From NCBI GenBank assembly GCA_945870025.1, contig CAMBQN010000006.1, positions 52,355 through 116,354 of the forward strand: a stretch of 64,000 nt of DNA. Reading direction: 5' to 3'. This document shows positions 41,161-50,022 of this stretch, in pieces. This stretch comes from Akkermansia muciniphila. Its GTDB lineage: Bacteria > Verrucomicrobiota > Kiritimatiellia > RFP12 > JAAYNR01. The position numbers and the translations under genes were made by a program. Each line of letters opens with the position of its first letter. Position 1 is the stretch's first letter. The notes beneath the pieces are model-generated. The model was not told the origin of the DNA. It saw only the letters and a list, made by a program, of their open reading frames with translations, and did no database searches.

Positions 41161-43379
41161 GGTTCCTGATTTGCCGGGATCAATTCCACATCCTTCTCGC
41201 GGCTCTCGGGTGTGACTGCCAGCCTTTCCAGTTTGCCGTTCCGGAACGTACCCTCGACGGTGGTATGGTACGGAGCGTGAAGCTTGAAATCAACATCCCA
41301 GTCCGACGGCCATGCCGGCAGCAGCAGAATGCGTTTTCCTTCTGTCTGCATGAGCATGGCCTGGACCGCCGTCAGGAGATTGCCGCCGTGATCCTGATCA
41401 GGAATCCAGTCGTAATGCCTGTCCCAGAACGCCAGGAAACGACTCCCCTTGTCCTGTTCCTTTGAATTGGCGACGACCATTGACTTGACCTCATCCGTTA
41501 GGCCCAGACAGGCGGCAATGCCGGACGTCTGCTGCCAGCCGTTAAAAGCTTTCTCGATTCGCACGGCATACGTGTCGCGTCCGATCTCAATATCCTTCTT
41601 CCCAACGCCATACAGGCGGAACGGGTAGACCGGGTAGAGTTCGGGTGATTCGCAATTCCCGCGTTCGCCGAACTTCTCGGCCGGAACGATATACTGCTTT
41701 CCGTCGTGGGCGACCATCGGCAGATCGGGAACGGCTTGCTGAAGCCGCTGCCAGCGCGTGCGTGTGGCCGCGTCGGCAGCACCGGCTGGCAGCGCCAGCA
41801 TCCGCTGCACGATGGCGTGAAGTCCGGCGATATCGGGCGTCGCATTGGTGACGCCCTCTTGATAGGTCTCCACGGCCTGTGACGGAGTGATGACCAGCTT
41901 GCCGGCCGCATCGCGGGCGAACCGTGTGTCAAAGTGGAGCAGCATGGCATCCGCCCATGGGAGGAGCATTTCCTTGAGAAACTTCTCATTCTGCGTGTGT
42001 TCATAATAATCGAGCATCAGCATGGACAGCTCAAGTCCGCTTGACCAGATCCAGCGGATGAACGGATTTGACATGTCGGAGACGTGGCGGCCTTCCCGCT
42101 TCCACCCGTAATCGCCGTTACTGAAGAGTCCCCAGAACGACATGGTCTCGGGCAGGAAGGCGCCATCGCAGTTGAACCAGATGCGGTTCCGCGCCTTCGC
42201 CAGCGGCAGGGTGTCAGTATACATCTTGAACAGCGGCATCATCAGGTCGTAATCACCGGCGGCCAGCATGGGCCAGTAAGGGAGCCTGGTGTTCTGATAC
42301 CAGTAGTCGCCACCCCAGGTGCGATAGTCAGGGTCGGATTTGACGGTGTCGCCCTCCCGCCACTCGACGGTGAAGATTGAGCCATTGAACTTGATCGGGT
42401 ACGCCCCACGTCCGCCACAGGCACTGATCCAACGCTGCAGCGTGTACGCGGCGGTAACGCGATCCGTATCCGGACTCCCGGCGACGCGCACCCAGCTCCG
42501 GTCCCAGAAGGCTTTCCACCACTGTGCATGCATCTGGCGGGCCTGCGGTACGGGGACGCTGTCGACGTCGCGAATGCTGGCATCCAGAAGATTCAGCCAG
42601 TCGGCCGCCGTTGCCGTTTGGGCGGTCAGCGGGAAGATGGATATGCCATGGGTATGGGAGGCCTGTCCGGACTGGAGCGTGCAGGGATCCTTCTTCACCA
42701 AACCCTTGCCGATGATGGCGGCACCGAACGTACGGTTTGCAAGCGGGTCGGCCAATTGGCCCATCAGGGACTCGAACCCCTGCAGTTTCATGCCGATCGG
42801 CCAGACGGAGTATTCGTTGCGATGATACCAGGCGAGGCGGCCGGCAACGTCGGCAACGGTATCAGGCGTTATGAAGCATTGCACCTCAGGCGGCCGGTTC
42901 GCGCCGTCAAGTCCGCACATATTCCAGCAACTGAACCACTCGAAGTCGTGGAAGGTGCGCTTCTGCGTTCGCCACAGTTCGAGTTTGACAGTCGCTTCGC
43001 AAGGCTGGGCGCTCTCGGTCTCGACCCGGATGACCGGACGGTTTGCATCAATCCAAATCAGCAGTCTTGTGAAGGCTGGGCCTTCGCCGCATGAGACTTC
43101 TATGACGCCTTCGCGGAGTTTCAACTCCTGCCGGAACGCCGCGGTCGCTCGCAGCGGGCTAGGAGACAGGCTGATCCGAACACGTCCCAGCTTGACGATG
43201 CGGCTGTTCTCATCCCATGCATCGGTCTTGCTGATCAGCAGGAGCAGATCGCCATTTTCCTCGATCCATACATTGGCCCCGATGTCGCCATTTCCGATCG
43301 GCATAGAGCCAGCCGAGTTTATACTGGGTGTGGACCAAACGACGTTAGAGTTCGACAAAACCTGATCCGTCTCATTCAT
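41139..43379 (-). CDS. DUF5703-family glycoside-hydrolase-like protein without signal peptide
   Basis: 746 residues. Begins 'MNETDQVLSNSNVVWSTPSINSAGSMPIGNGDIGANVWIEENGDLLLLISKTDAWDEN', the DUF5703 start, directly at the N-terminus with no export signal, so apparently cytoplasmic, unlike three paralogs. The catalytic-barrel region ('GAYPIKFNGSIFTVEWREG', 'WGGDYWYQNTRLPYWPMLAAGDYDLM', 'DQDHGGNLLTAVQAMLMQTEGKRILLLPAW') is complete; there are no PKD or LamG modules. It may finish breakdown of imported oligosaccharides. The C-terminal residues come from a stutter repeat. Start chosen at the only ATG with AGG upstream. Confidence 0.82.
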   Translation of the reverse strand: MNETDQVLSNSNVVWSTPSINSAGSMPIGNGDIGANVWIEENGDLLLLISKTDAWDENSRIVKLGRVRISLSPSPLRATAAFRQELKLREGVIEVSCGEGPAFTRLLIWIDANRPVIRVETESAQPCEATVKLELWRTQKRTFHDFEWFSCWNMCGLDGANRPPEVQCFITPDTVADVAGRLAWYHRNEYSVWPIGMKLQGFESLMGQLADPLANRTFGAAIIGKGLVKKDPCTLQSGQASHTHGISIFPLTAQTATAADWLNLLDASIRDVDSVPVPQARQMHAQWWKAFWDRSWVRVAGSPDTDRVTAAYTLQRWISACGGRGAYPIKFNGSIFTVEWREGDTVKSDPDYRTWGGDYWYQNTRLPYWPMLAAGDYDLMMPLFKMYTDTLPLAKARNRIWFNCDGAFLPETMSFWGLFSNGDYGWKREGRHVSDMSNPFIRWIWSSGLELSMLMLDYYEHTQNEKFLKEMLLPWADAMLLHFDTRFARDAAGKLVITPSQAVETYQEGVTNATPDIAGLHAIVQRMLALPAGAADAATRTRWQRLQQAVPDLPMVAHDGKQYIVPAEKFGERGNCESPELYPVYPFRLYGVGKKDIEIGRDTYAVRIEKAFNGWQQTSGIAACLGLTDEVKSMVVANSKEQDKGSRFLAFWDRHYDWIPDQDHGGNLLTAVQAMLMQTEGKRILLLPAWPSDWDVDFKLHAPYHTTVEGTFRNGKLERLAVTPESREKDVELIPANQEPQRLGQR

Positions 43380-43702
43380 CCTGGGTTCCTTGTTGGTTTG
43401 GGGACATAACGCGATCTATATTCGGCGAATGTGGAGCGTAAGTCAACCTTATCGAATAACATAGCCACCATCCCGATCCATCTGCATACCGCCCGCCGCT
43501 CAATCGCGGTCGATCTCCCATCGTTGTCGCAATCGTTGTCATAATCATTGTCCCGATCGTTGTCGCAATCATTGTCGACAAAGATCGAGACAATGATCGA
43601 GACAATGACCGATCCATTCGACAACGATTGAGACAAAGATTACGACAACGATCTGAACACTGACCTCTGAACACTGACCTTTGAACACTGAACACTTCTT
43701 CC
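43380..43702. repeat. Mirrored stutter-word palindrome, 5+5 words, plus GAACACTGACC run
   Basis: 43519-43577 carries five ATC(G/A)TTGTC words; 43578-43651 carries five reverse-complement words GACAA(T/C/A)GA. Then GAACACTGACC-type words at 43653-43694. The whole 320-bp gap between the DUF5703 and esterase genes has no other content. Confidence 0.75.
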
Positions 43703-46420
43703 TTACTTCCCTCCCGTCACATACCGCACAATCACGATCCCGGAGCCGCCGTTGCCGCCTGTGGCTTTTCCGTTGCCGGAACTGCCGCCGTCCCCGCCAT
43801 CGCCGGTATTGTCGGCTTTGGATTGCCCCTCCACAACCGGAACGTCTCTGGGCCGGGCCCGGCCCACACCGCCCGCAGAGTAGGTGACTGGAGTGACGCC
43901 ATCACGCAGCGTGGATACCCGCCCCGGTCCGCCATCCCGAACCCTATTGGCGTTCGGGTTCTGACCCACGCCACCCGCGCCGCCGCCCCCCGCGCCGCCA
44001 GCATCCATCCCCGCCACCCCGCCGTCATAGCCCTGCCGGGGCGGGCCTGCCACCCCGATTCCCTTGGGCGCTCCGTGCGCCCCGCCGCCGCCCGATCCGC
44101 CGTTGCCCGCCGGACTCGAACTGCCGCCATACCCGCCGCCGCACGCACGGACCCCGTCCACGCCCTCGCAGGAAACCACCGAGTCGCCGCCGTTCGTCTT
44201 GCCGCCCGTGAACCCGTGGCCGCCGCCGCCCGCGCCAACCGTGACCGCGTACACGCGATTCGAAACCGTCATGCGTCCTGTCAGGAATCCACCGCCACCG
44301 CCACCCGCGCCGTCGTAGAATCCGCCGCCACCACCACCGCCGCCCACCAACAGATACTCAACCTCGCCGGCGGCCGCCACAGTGAGCGTCCCATTCGTGG
44401 TGAAGACATGCGCGGTCCAGTTTGTGCCGCCTTCGGTATAGTACGCCACCGTGCCCCCCGTGGCATGAATGCCCTCCCACGAGCCGCTGGCCGTGGCCAC
44501 CACACACACCGGCGCCGAGGTCGCCACCAGACCCGTGCTGTCCGTGGCCCGGGCCGTCACCGTGTAGCGGCCCGCAGGCACATCGGACCACGTGCAGGCG
44601 TATGGGGTGGCTGCGGCTTCGCCGATCTTGACGTCGTCGCGGAAGAACTCGACCTTCCGGACCTTGCTGCTTCCCTGCAGGATAGAAGCCGTGGCAGCCA
44701 GCTTCACCTTTGCCCCGGCCTTGACCAGCGTCGGGTTCGCGGGGGCCGTGATCGCGCAAACAACCCGTAGCGAGAAGTTGGCCCGGAGCGCCGAGTCATC
44801 CGTGATCCGCACGGTCGTCTCCGCAGTCTTGGGGTCCGCAACTTCTGCCGCTCCAGTCACGACCGTCCACCCGGTGAAGACGTGGTTGGGCGCAGGGGTG
44901 GCGCGGATCAGGAAGGCCATCCCTTTGGCCGCCAGAAGGGCGTTGCTGGGCGAAACTGCGCCGCCAGCCCCGGCGGACAGTTTGAGCGCCGCAGCCATGG
45001 TGTATGACCGGAACGGCGAGGTGGGCAACCCTTCGCGATTATAGAGGTTGCAGTTCGGAAGATTTGCCCAGCCATACCGGACCCCGTCCGCGACGGCCAC
45101 GCCGCTGCTGGTAACAACCACGGTGTCGCCAACAATCTCAGCCTGGGCCGGCTGAAAGCGCGCATCTTTGCCGCACAGGGAGAAGCCGACCAGCGGGGTG
45201 GTGTTGATGGTGCCAGCCTTGACGCGCCAGGCGGTCGAGCGGCCTGCACGGTTGGTCGTCGCCACCAACTCCTGGCTGATGAGTCCGCCGCCAACATGGT
45301 CGAAGCCAAGGATCGCCTTGGGGCCGTCAAACGTCACGTTCTTGATCATGGGCCCGGAGTAGACAATCTTCTCGCCATAGGTGATTCCGCGCGCCGCCAG
45401 CGCCAGTCTTTCGCCCACTGGCCGTTTCGGGTTCGGGTGGACATCAGACTCGTCACCGTAGTCGTAACTCACCGCCGTGCCGGTATTCCGGGTCAGAAGC
45501 GCCGTCAGCGTCTGCGCTTCGCGCACTTCCATGGCAGCGCTTTCATTGGGGGCAATTTGGACGATATGGAATGCAAGGTCGGCATTGTGGAACTCGGATC
45601 GCCAGCTCTCGATCAGCGTCGCGAGGAGGGCCCGGTAGTGAGGCGCCTCTCCTTCGCCGCGATCGCTACAGCCCTGATACCAGATAACGCCCCGCAGCCG
45701 GTAATCGAGCAGTGGCTGAATGAGTCTGTTGTAATGCACCGAAGGCAGGAAGCCCGGTTTCGGATCCTCGAAGGGCGCGACGGCGGACGGACTCATCCAC
45801 TGCTGGATGGCGGAGCCGCCGTTGCTCGCATGAATGAGGCCGACGGGCACTTTGCGGTGCTCCTGCAAGCTGCGCCCAAAGAAGTAGCCGACGCCCGAGA
45901 ATCCGTAAATGGTCTTGGCATTGGCCTCGACCCAGACCCCGGCCGGGCCATGCGTGGTGGCCCCCTCATTATGCGCAAAGGTCGTGAACAGGCGCAGCAT
46001 CGCGTTGGAGGGCGCGGTGTTGGCATACGCCTTGTCGGACTCGTCGCAACTGTTGAGCCCCCAATCCATGTTGGACTGGCCCGAACAGAGCCAGACCTCG
46101 CCGACGAGCACGTTCTTGTAGGTGAGCGTGTTCCGACCCGCGATCGTCAGCTCGAACGGTCCACCCGCCTCGCCGGCCGCGATAGTGACCACCCAACGAC
46201 CGCCCTCGCCGGCGGTGGCGCTCGCCTGCTTGCCGCGAAACGTGACCGTCACCACCTCGCCCGTGTCAGCCGTGCCCCAGAGCTTGGCCTCCGCCTGCTG
46301 CTGCAAGACCATGCCATCGGTGCAGAGCGGGTACGGCTTGACCTCCGCCCGCGCAGCTCCCGCGAAAAACGCAAGGATTAGACCCAGGATGCCGGCAAAT
46401 AGAACTCGTTTCATTTGCAT
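43703..46420 (-). CDS. Secreted sialate O-acetylesterase with glycine-rich C-terminal domain
   Basis: 905 residues. Signal peptide about 1-25; SGNH-type acetylesterase about 30-480 with Ser116 in 'CSGQSNMDWG', 'IWYQGCSDRGE' and 'DVHPNPKRPVGERLA' carrying the Asp-His pair. Removes O-acetyl groups from sugars such as sialic acid or other glycan residues. Then 'GWTVVTGAAEVADP' (a bacterial repeat-type domain), an Ig-like domain ('VVCAITAPANPTLVKAGAKVKL') and, from about 665, a glycine-rich domain ('VEYLLVGGGGGGGGF' to 'GGSGIVIVRYVTGGK') of the kind otherwise found at phage tail-fibre tips. The first 25 bases are identical to the start of the gene at 41020. It starts 9 bp after the upstream gene's stop. 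Confidence 0.88.
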   Translation of the reverse strand: MQMKRVLFAGILGLILAFFAGAARAEVKPYPLCTDGMVLQQQAEAKLWGTADTGEVVTVTFRGKQASATAGEGGRWVVTIAAGEAGGPFELTIAGRNTLTYKNVLVGEVWLCSGQSNMDWGLNSCDESDKAYANTAPSNAMLRLFTTFAHNEGATTHGPAGVWVEANAKTIYGFSGVGYFFGRSLQEHRKVPVGLIHASNGGSAIQQWMSPSAVAPFEDPKPGFLPSVHYNRLIQPLLDYRLRGVIWYQGCSDRGEGEAPHYRALLATLIESWRSEFHNADLAFHIVQIAPNESAAMEVREAQTLTALLTRNTGTAVSYDYGDESDVHPNPKRPVGERLALAARGITYGEKIVYSGPMIKNVTFDGPKAILGFDHVGGGLISQELVATTNRAGRSTAWRVKAGTINTTPLVGFSLCGKDARFQPAQAEIVGDTVVVTSSGVAVADGVRYGWANLPNCNLYNREGLPTSPFRSYTMAAALKLSAGAGGAVSPSNALLAAKGMAFLIRATPAPNHVFTGWTVVTGAAEVADPKTAETTVRITDDSALRANFSLRVVCAITAPANPTLVKAGAKVKLAATASILQGSSKVRKVEFFRDDVKIGEAAATPYACTWSDVPAGRYTVTARATDSTGLVATSAPVCVVATASGSWEGIHATGGTVAYYTEGGTNWTAHVFTTNGTLTVAAAGEVEYLLVGGGGGGGGFYDGAGGGGGGFLTGRMTVSNRVYAVTVGAGGGGHGFTGGKTNGGDSVVSCEGVDGVRACGGGYGGSSSPAGNGGSGGGGAHGAPKGIGVAGPPRQGYDGGVAGMDAGGAGGGGAGGVGQNPNANRVRDGGPGRVSTLRDGVTPVTYSAGGVGRARPRDVPVVEGQSKADNTGDGGDGGSSGNGKATGGNGGSGIVIVRYVTGGK

Positions 46421-46428
46421 CTTCTAAC

Positions 46429-49400
46429 TCACTGCTTCATCACCGCCTGCACCTCCGCCGGCGACAACGCCGTGCGGTAGATGCGGAAATCGCTCAACAG
46501 GCCGCGAAAGAACCGCCCTTCTTTGTACCCTTGTCCGAGCCGGAAGGTCAAATCCGGATTGGCCTGATAATCGCCCTTGGCCGCCACGGCACTCTTCTCT
46601 TCGCCGTTCAGGTAGCAGAAGATCTTCTCGCCATCGCAGACCACGGTCACATGCTGCCACTGATCCGCCGTCAGCGACATCGGCGGCGGGTTGATGAAAC
46701 CCTTGCCGACGTAGCACGGGGCAAACACAAAGCCCCCTCGCTCCAGCACCATGTGCACCCCGTCGGGACTGTGGTTGCCGAAGATTTCCGCATCCAAGCG
46801 ATTAGCCGCCGGATTCACCCAGAATGACACGGAAAACGGCACCGCCAGATCATCCAAGGTCGTCGGGCACTCCACGATGTCGTCCACGCCGTCGAAGCTC
46901 AACGCGATACGCCCCGCCGCATTGGTCCAGATCGGCCCCACCTTTGGAGCTGCATCGTCCGGCTTCTTCCCAGTATTTCCAACTTTCAACGTTCCATCCC
47001 GCTTGTTCCCAGAGGCGTCCGCCGCCACGAGACCCTTTCCTTCGTCCAGCTTCCACCGGGCGTAGAGCGGCGCATAGCGGAAAGGCTTCCGCGTGTCCGG
47101 GGCGATGGCGTTGGGCTGGCGCGCCCGGTCCCGGATGTTCTTCACGGCCACGGAAAAATCACCGCCGCCAACCGGGAGCGGTGAAGTCGTCAGCGTCACG
47201 GTGGCGCCATCCGCCCCCAGCGATGCCGCCACCACATGGATCCCCGGTTCGAGCGTGTAGTTCGCGGCCGTCTCGGCGTCTTCCTGCCGCACCGGCTCGC
47301 TGAACCGTACGGCCACGCGGCCTGACCGGCCGGCTACGTTCACGGAAACAACGGTCGGCGGCACCGTATCCACGGGCCGCACGGTGACGATGGCGTTGGC
47401 GATGTTCGTGCGCCCTTCCGCCCCCTTCATCCGCAGGTAAACCGCATAGGTTCCCGCCTTTTCATACGTATGCGTCGCCACCGCCTCGCGGGCCGTGGCG
47501 CCGTCTCCGAAATCCCATGCGTAAGCGATGTTCCCGCTCAGACTGTTTGTCACGCGCGTCGCGTCAAACTGGACGGGGAGCCGCATTTCGACCGTGGTCG
47601 GATCGATCGCAAGGGTCATAGGATCACGGTACGGCGACAGCACCTCCACGTCGGCCCGTCGCAGGGCAGGAGTTACCAGCAGATTCACCAGCTTGCCGCC
47701 GCGCACCAGCCCTTCCACCGTCGTCTGCTCCGGCGCGTGCAGCTTGAAATCCACGTCCCAATCCGGCGGCCAGGCCGGCAGGAGGAGAAGGCGCTTGCCG
47801 TCGGTCTGCAACAGCATTTCCTGAAGGCCGACCATGGCGCTGCCGCCGTGGTCCATATCGGCGGGGCCGTCCAAGGCGTCGAAGAAGGCGGGGTACCGCG
47901 CGCGCGTCGGCGTCCCCTTTTTCCACCAGCTGTTGGCAGGAAGGTCGTAACCGGTCGGGAAACGGAACTTCACGAGGGCATAGCGCCGGGCCTCCTCGGT
48001 CAGTCCCAGTCGCGCGGTCCAGATGTTGCCCTGCCACCAGCAAAATGCGGCTTTCCCTGCATCCGGCGCGATAGACCACGTCCCCCGCGCCACGTCAAGA
48101 TCCGGCTTGCCCACGCCGTAGAGCCCAAAGGGGAACACCGGATAGAGCTGCGGCGCTTCCCCATTCCCGATAAGTCCGCCCGTTGGAGGCTGTTGCGATG
48201 ATATGACGGTGAGCCTGCCTACCTTGTAGGTGGCGAGCGGCGGAAGTATCTTGCGGAACCCTTGGAAATACGCGCGCATCTCCGCCGGAATCGTCCCCTC
48301 CGGCAAGGCGAGGACCGCGTCGCTGATCGCGATAAGCCCGGACAACGAATCGGCACCGTTGATCTTGTCCGGGGAACTCTCGCAGGTGTTCACGGGGAAG
48401 ATGACGAGTTGGCCCTTTTCGTTCAACTCGCTGCCGGTCCGTTTCTTGTTCTCCTTCCGGTAGAACGTGTCGAAGAACCGCGCCACCCCCTCAATCGCCG
48501 GAAGGTAGGGCTTCAGGTCGGTGCCAAAGTAGCGATGCGACTCGATCATCATCAGGACGAACTCGAGTCCGGAGGTGAAGTGGTAGCGCAAGACTGGAGC
48601 GCCGGAGAAACCTTCCTTGTCTGCATAAGTCCCGAATCCCATGGTGGTCATGGACTCGTCGTAGATGACCCCGTCCACGCCGAACTTGAGCTTGATGCGG
48701 GCGTTCTGGAACTCCGCGGTGCGGGCGTAGAAATCCGTGCCCACCTTCAACAGGTCGGCATCGCCGGACTTGAGCAAGGGCCAGTGGAGAAGTCGTTCGT
48801 TCTGGGCAGTCAAGTTCTGATTGTTCCAGGGGCGAAAGTCCGGGTCGGCGTCACAGGAGAAGAGTCCGCAAGTGAACATGGTCATGCACCGGCCGCTGGA
48901 ATTCACACCCAGCATGGCGCGGAAGAGCTGATAGTTGCGGCCAACTTCCCACGCGGGGTCGTTCGTATGCGTGGACTCCGGATTGATCACGATGCGGCTG
49001 CGGTCCCAGAACGCATGCCACCAGGCCGCTGACGTCTCGCGGTCGGCGGCCTGCGTGGTTGCGGTCAGCGCCGCAAGCTGGCGCACTTCGTTCGTCCAGG
49101 CGTCGGCCGTCGCGTCCTGCGCGACGCGCAACGCGCCGCGCAACGCAAATGTCGTGACGGGCGCCACGGTCTTGAGCGGCGCGGTGCCGCACCGCCGTCC
49201 CTCGTTCGTGCCTGACCCGCTCGCGCCGAGCGCGAATCCCTCGCCCACGAGCAGGCCGCCGCAGGTCAGATTGCCCAGGGTGTCGGGAACCTTGTCGGCG
49301 ATGGCCCCCAAGCCCCAGGCAGAGATCATCCTAGCGCGATAAGCCGACGGCGCGGGCAGGCGGCGGCTCCAGATTACGCCGTTGTCGAACGGCCGCGCGG

Positions 49401-49881
49401 TCATCTTCCAGTTGTCGTCCAGTTCGAGGGTGGCGGTCACGCTGACCGGCTTGGCGGCGGTCCCCTCGACGTGCACGACCGGCTGGTGGGCATCCGCCCG
49501 GATGCGCAGGCTGACCGCCGTGCCGTCCGCCGTGCGTCCACTCACGCGCACGGTGTTGGATTCCAGTTCCAGTTCCTGCCGTAGCGAATCGGCAAACGGA
49601 TTGGGCGACACGGTCACGCGGATGCGGGCCAGTTTCGTCAGGCTCTGGTTCGCGTCAAAACTGTCCGGCGAACTGATGTAGAAAAGCACCCCATCATTCT
49701 GCGCCCAGACATTCAGCCCGATATTGCCGCCGCCAGCCGGCATGGAGGAGAGCCCGTTGGTGCCGGGCTCGGTCCAGACGATGTTGTACGGCTGGGTCCA
49801 GTGGGGTGTGTCGGCGCCGCGCGCCGTCAGGCTCACCACCAAAGCCAGCGCACTCGCGAACACGAACCGTTTCATTGGCAT
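46429..49881 (-). CDS. Secreted DUF5703 glycoside-hydrolase-like protein with PKD, Ig-like and LamG domains (paralog)
   Basis: 1150 residues, AAGGAG nine bases before the ATG. Same architecture as the 37544-41020 protein and clearly a recent duplicate: long stretches such as 'TPHWTQPYNIVWTEPGTNG', 'RQELELESNTVRVSGRTADG' and the PKD and LamG ends are nearly identical, while the middle (about 320-420) differs more, as if substrate contacts had diverged. Signal peptide about 1-24. Expected outside the cytoplasm. Followed after 9 bp by the acetylesterase gene, suggesting joint action on an acetylated glycan. Confidence 0.85.
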   Translation of the reverse strand: MPMKRFVFASALALVVSLTARGADTPHWTQPYNIVWTEPGTNGLSSMPAGGGNIGLNVWAQNDGVLFYISSPDSFDANQSLTKLARIRVTVSPNPFADSLRQELELESNTVRVSGRTADGTAVSLRIRADAHQPVVHVEGTAAKPVSVTATLELDDNWKMTARPFDNGVIWSRRLPAPSAYRARMISAWGLGAIADKVPDTLGNLTCGGLLVGEGFALGASGSGTNEGRRCGTAPLKTVAPVTTFALRGALRVAQDATADAWTNEVRQLAALTATTQAADRETSAAWWHAFWDRSRIVINPESTHTNDPAWEVGRNYQLFRAMLGVNSSGRCMTMFTCGLFSCDADPDFRPWNNQNLTAQNERLLHWPLLKSGDADLLKVGTDFYARTAEFQNARIKLKFGVDGVIYDESMTTMGFGTYADKEGFSGAPVLRYHFTSGLEFVLMMIESHRYFGTDLKPYLPAIEGVARFFDTFYRKENKKRTGSELNEKGQLVIFPVNTCESSPDKINGADSLSGLIAISDAVLALPEGTIPAEMRAYFQGFRKILPPLATYKVGRLTVISSQQPPTGGLIGNGEAPQLYPVFPFGLYGVGKPDLDVARGTWSIAPDAGKAAFCWWQGNIWTARLGLTEEARRYALVKFRFPTGYDLPANSWWKKGTPTRARYPAFFDALDGPADMDHGGSAMVGLQEMLLQTDGKRLLLLPAWPPDWDVDFKLHAPEQTTVEGLVRGGKLVNLLVTPALRRADVEVLSPYRDPMTLAIDPTTVEMRLPVQFDATRVTNSLSGNIAYAWDFGDGATAREAVATHTYEKAGTYAVYLRMKGAEGRTNIANAIVTVRPVDTVPPTVVSVNVAGRSGRVAVRFSEPVRQEDAETAANYTLEPGIHVVAASLGADGATVTLTTSPLPVGGGDFSVAVKNIRDRARQPNAIAPDTRKPFRYAPLYARWKLDEGKGLVAADASGNKRDGTLKVGNTGKKPDDAAPKVGPIWTNAAGRIALSFDGVDDIVECPTTLDDLAVPFSVSFWVNPAANRLDAEIFGNHSPDGVHMVLERGGFVFAPCYVGKGFINPPPMSLTADQWQHVTVVCDGEKIFCYLNGEEKSAVAAKGDYQANPDLTFRLGQGYKEGRFFRGLLSDFRIYRTALSPAEVQAVMKQ

Positions 49882-49899
49882 TGCTTTATTCTCCTTGTT

Positions 49900-50012
49900 G
49901 CTGACAGTCAGGGCAAAGCAGAAAGACGAGGTAGAAAGACATTACGCTAGGCCGGCAACATCATACTTTGTCTTTCTCCTTCGTCTTTCTACTTTGTCTG
50001 CTCGCACTCAAT
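49900..50012. repeat. Stutter-word palindrome (AGAAAGAC family)
   Basis: Left arm GCAGAAAGACGAGG plus TAGAAAGAC (49917-49940), right arm GTCTTTCTCC, GTCTTTCTAC, TTGTCTGC (49970-50000), about 30 bp between. It fills most of the 141-bp gap before the ribosome binding site of the gene starting at 49881. Confidence 0.65.
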
Positions 50013-50022
50013 CAGGCAGCGA

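Noticed and set aside
43519..43651. Possible CRISPR array in the stutter repeats
   Set aside because: Words are only 9-10 bp, vary, and reverse orientation; there are no uniform spacers and no cas genes.
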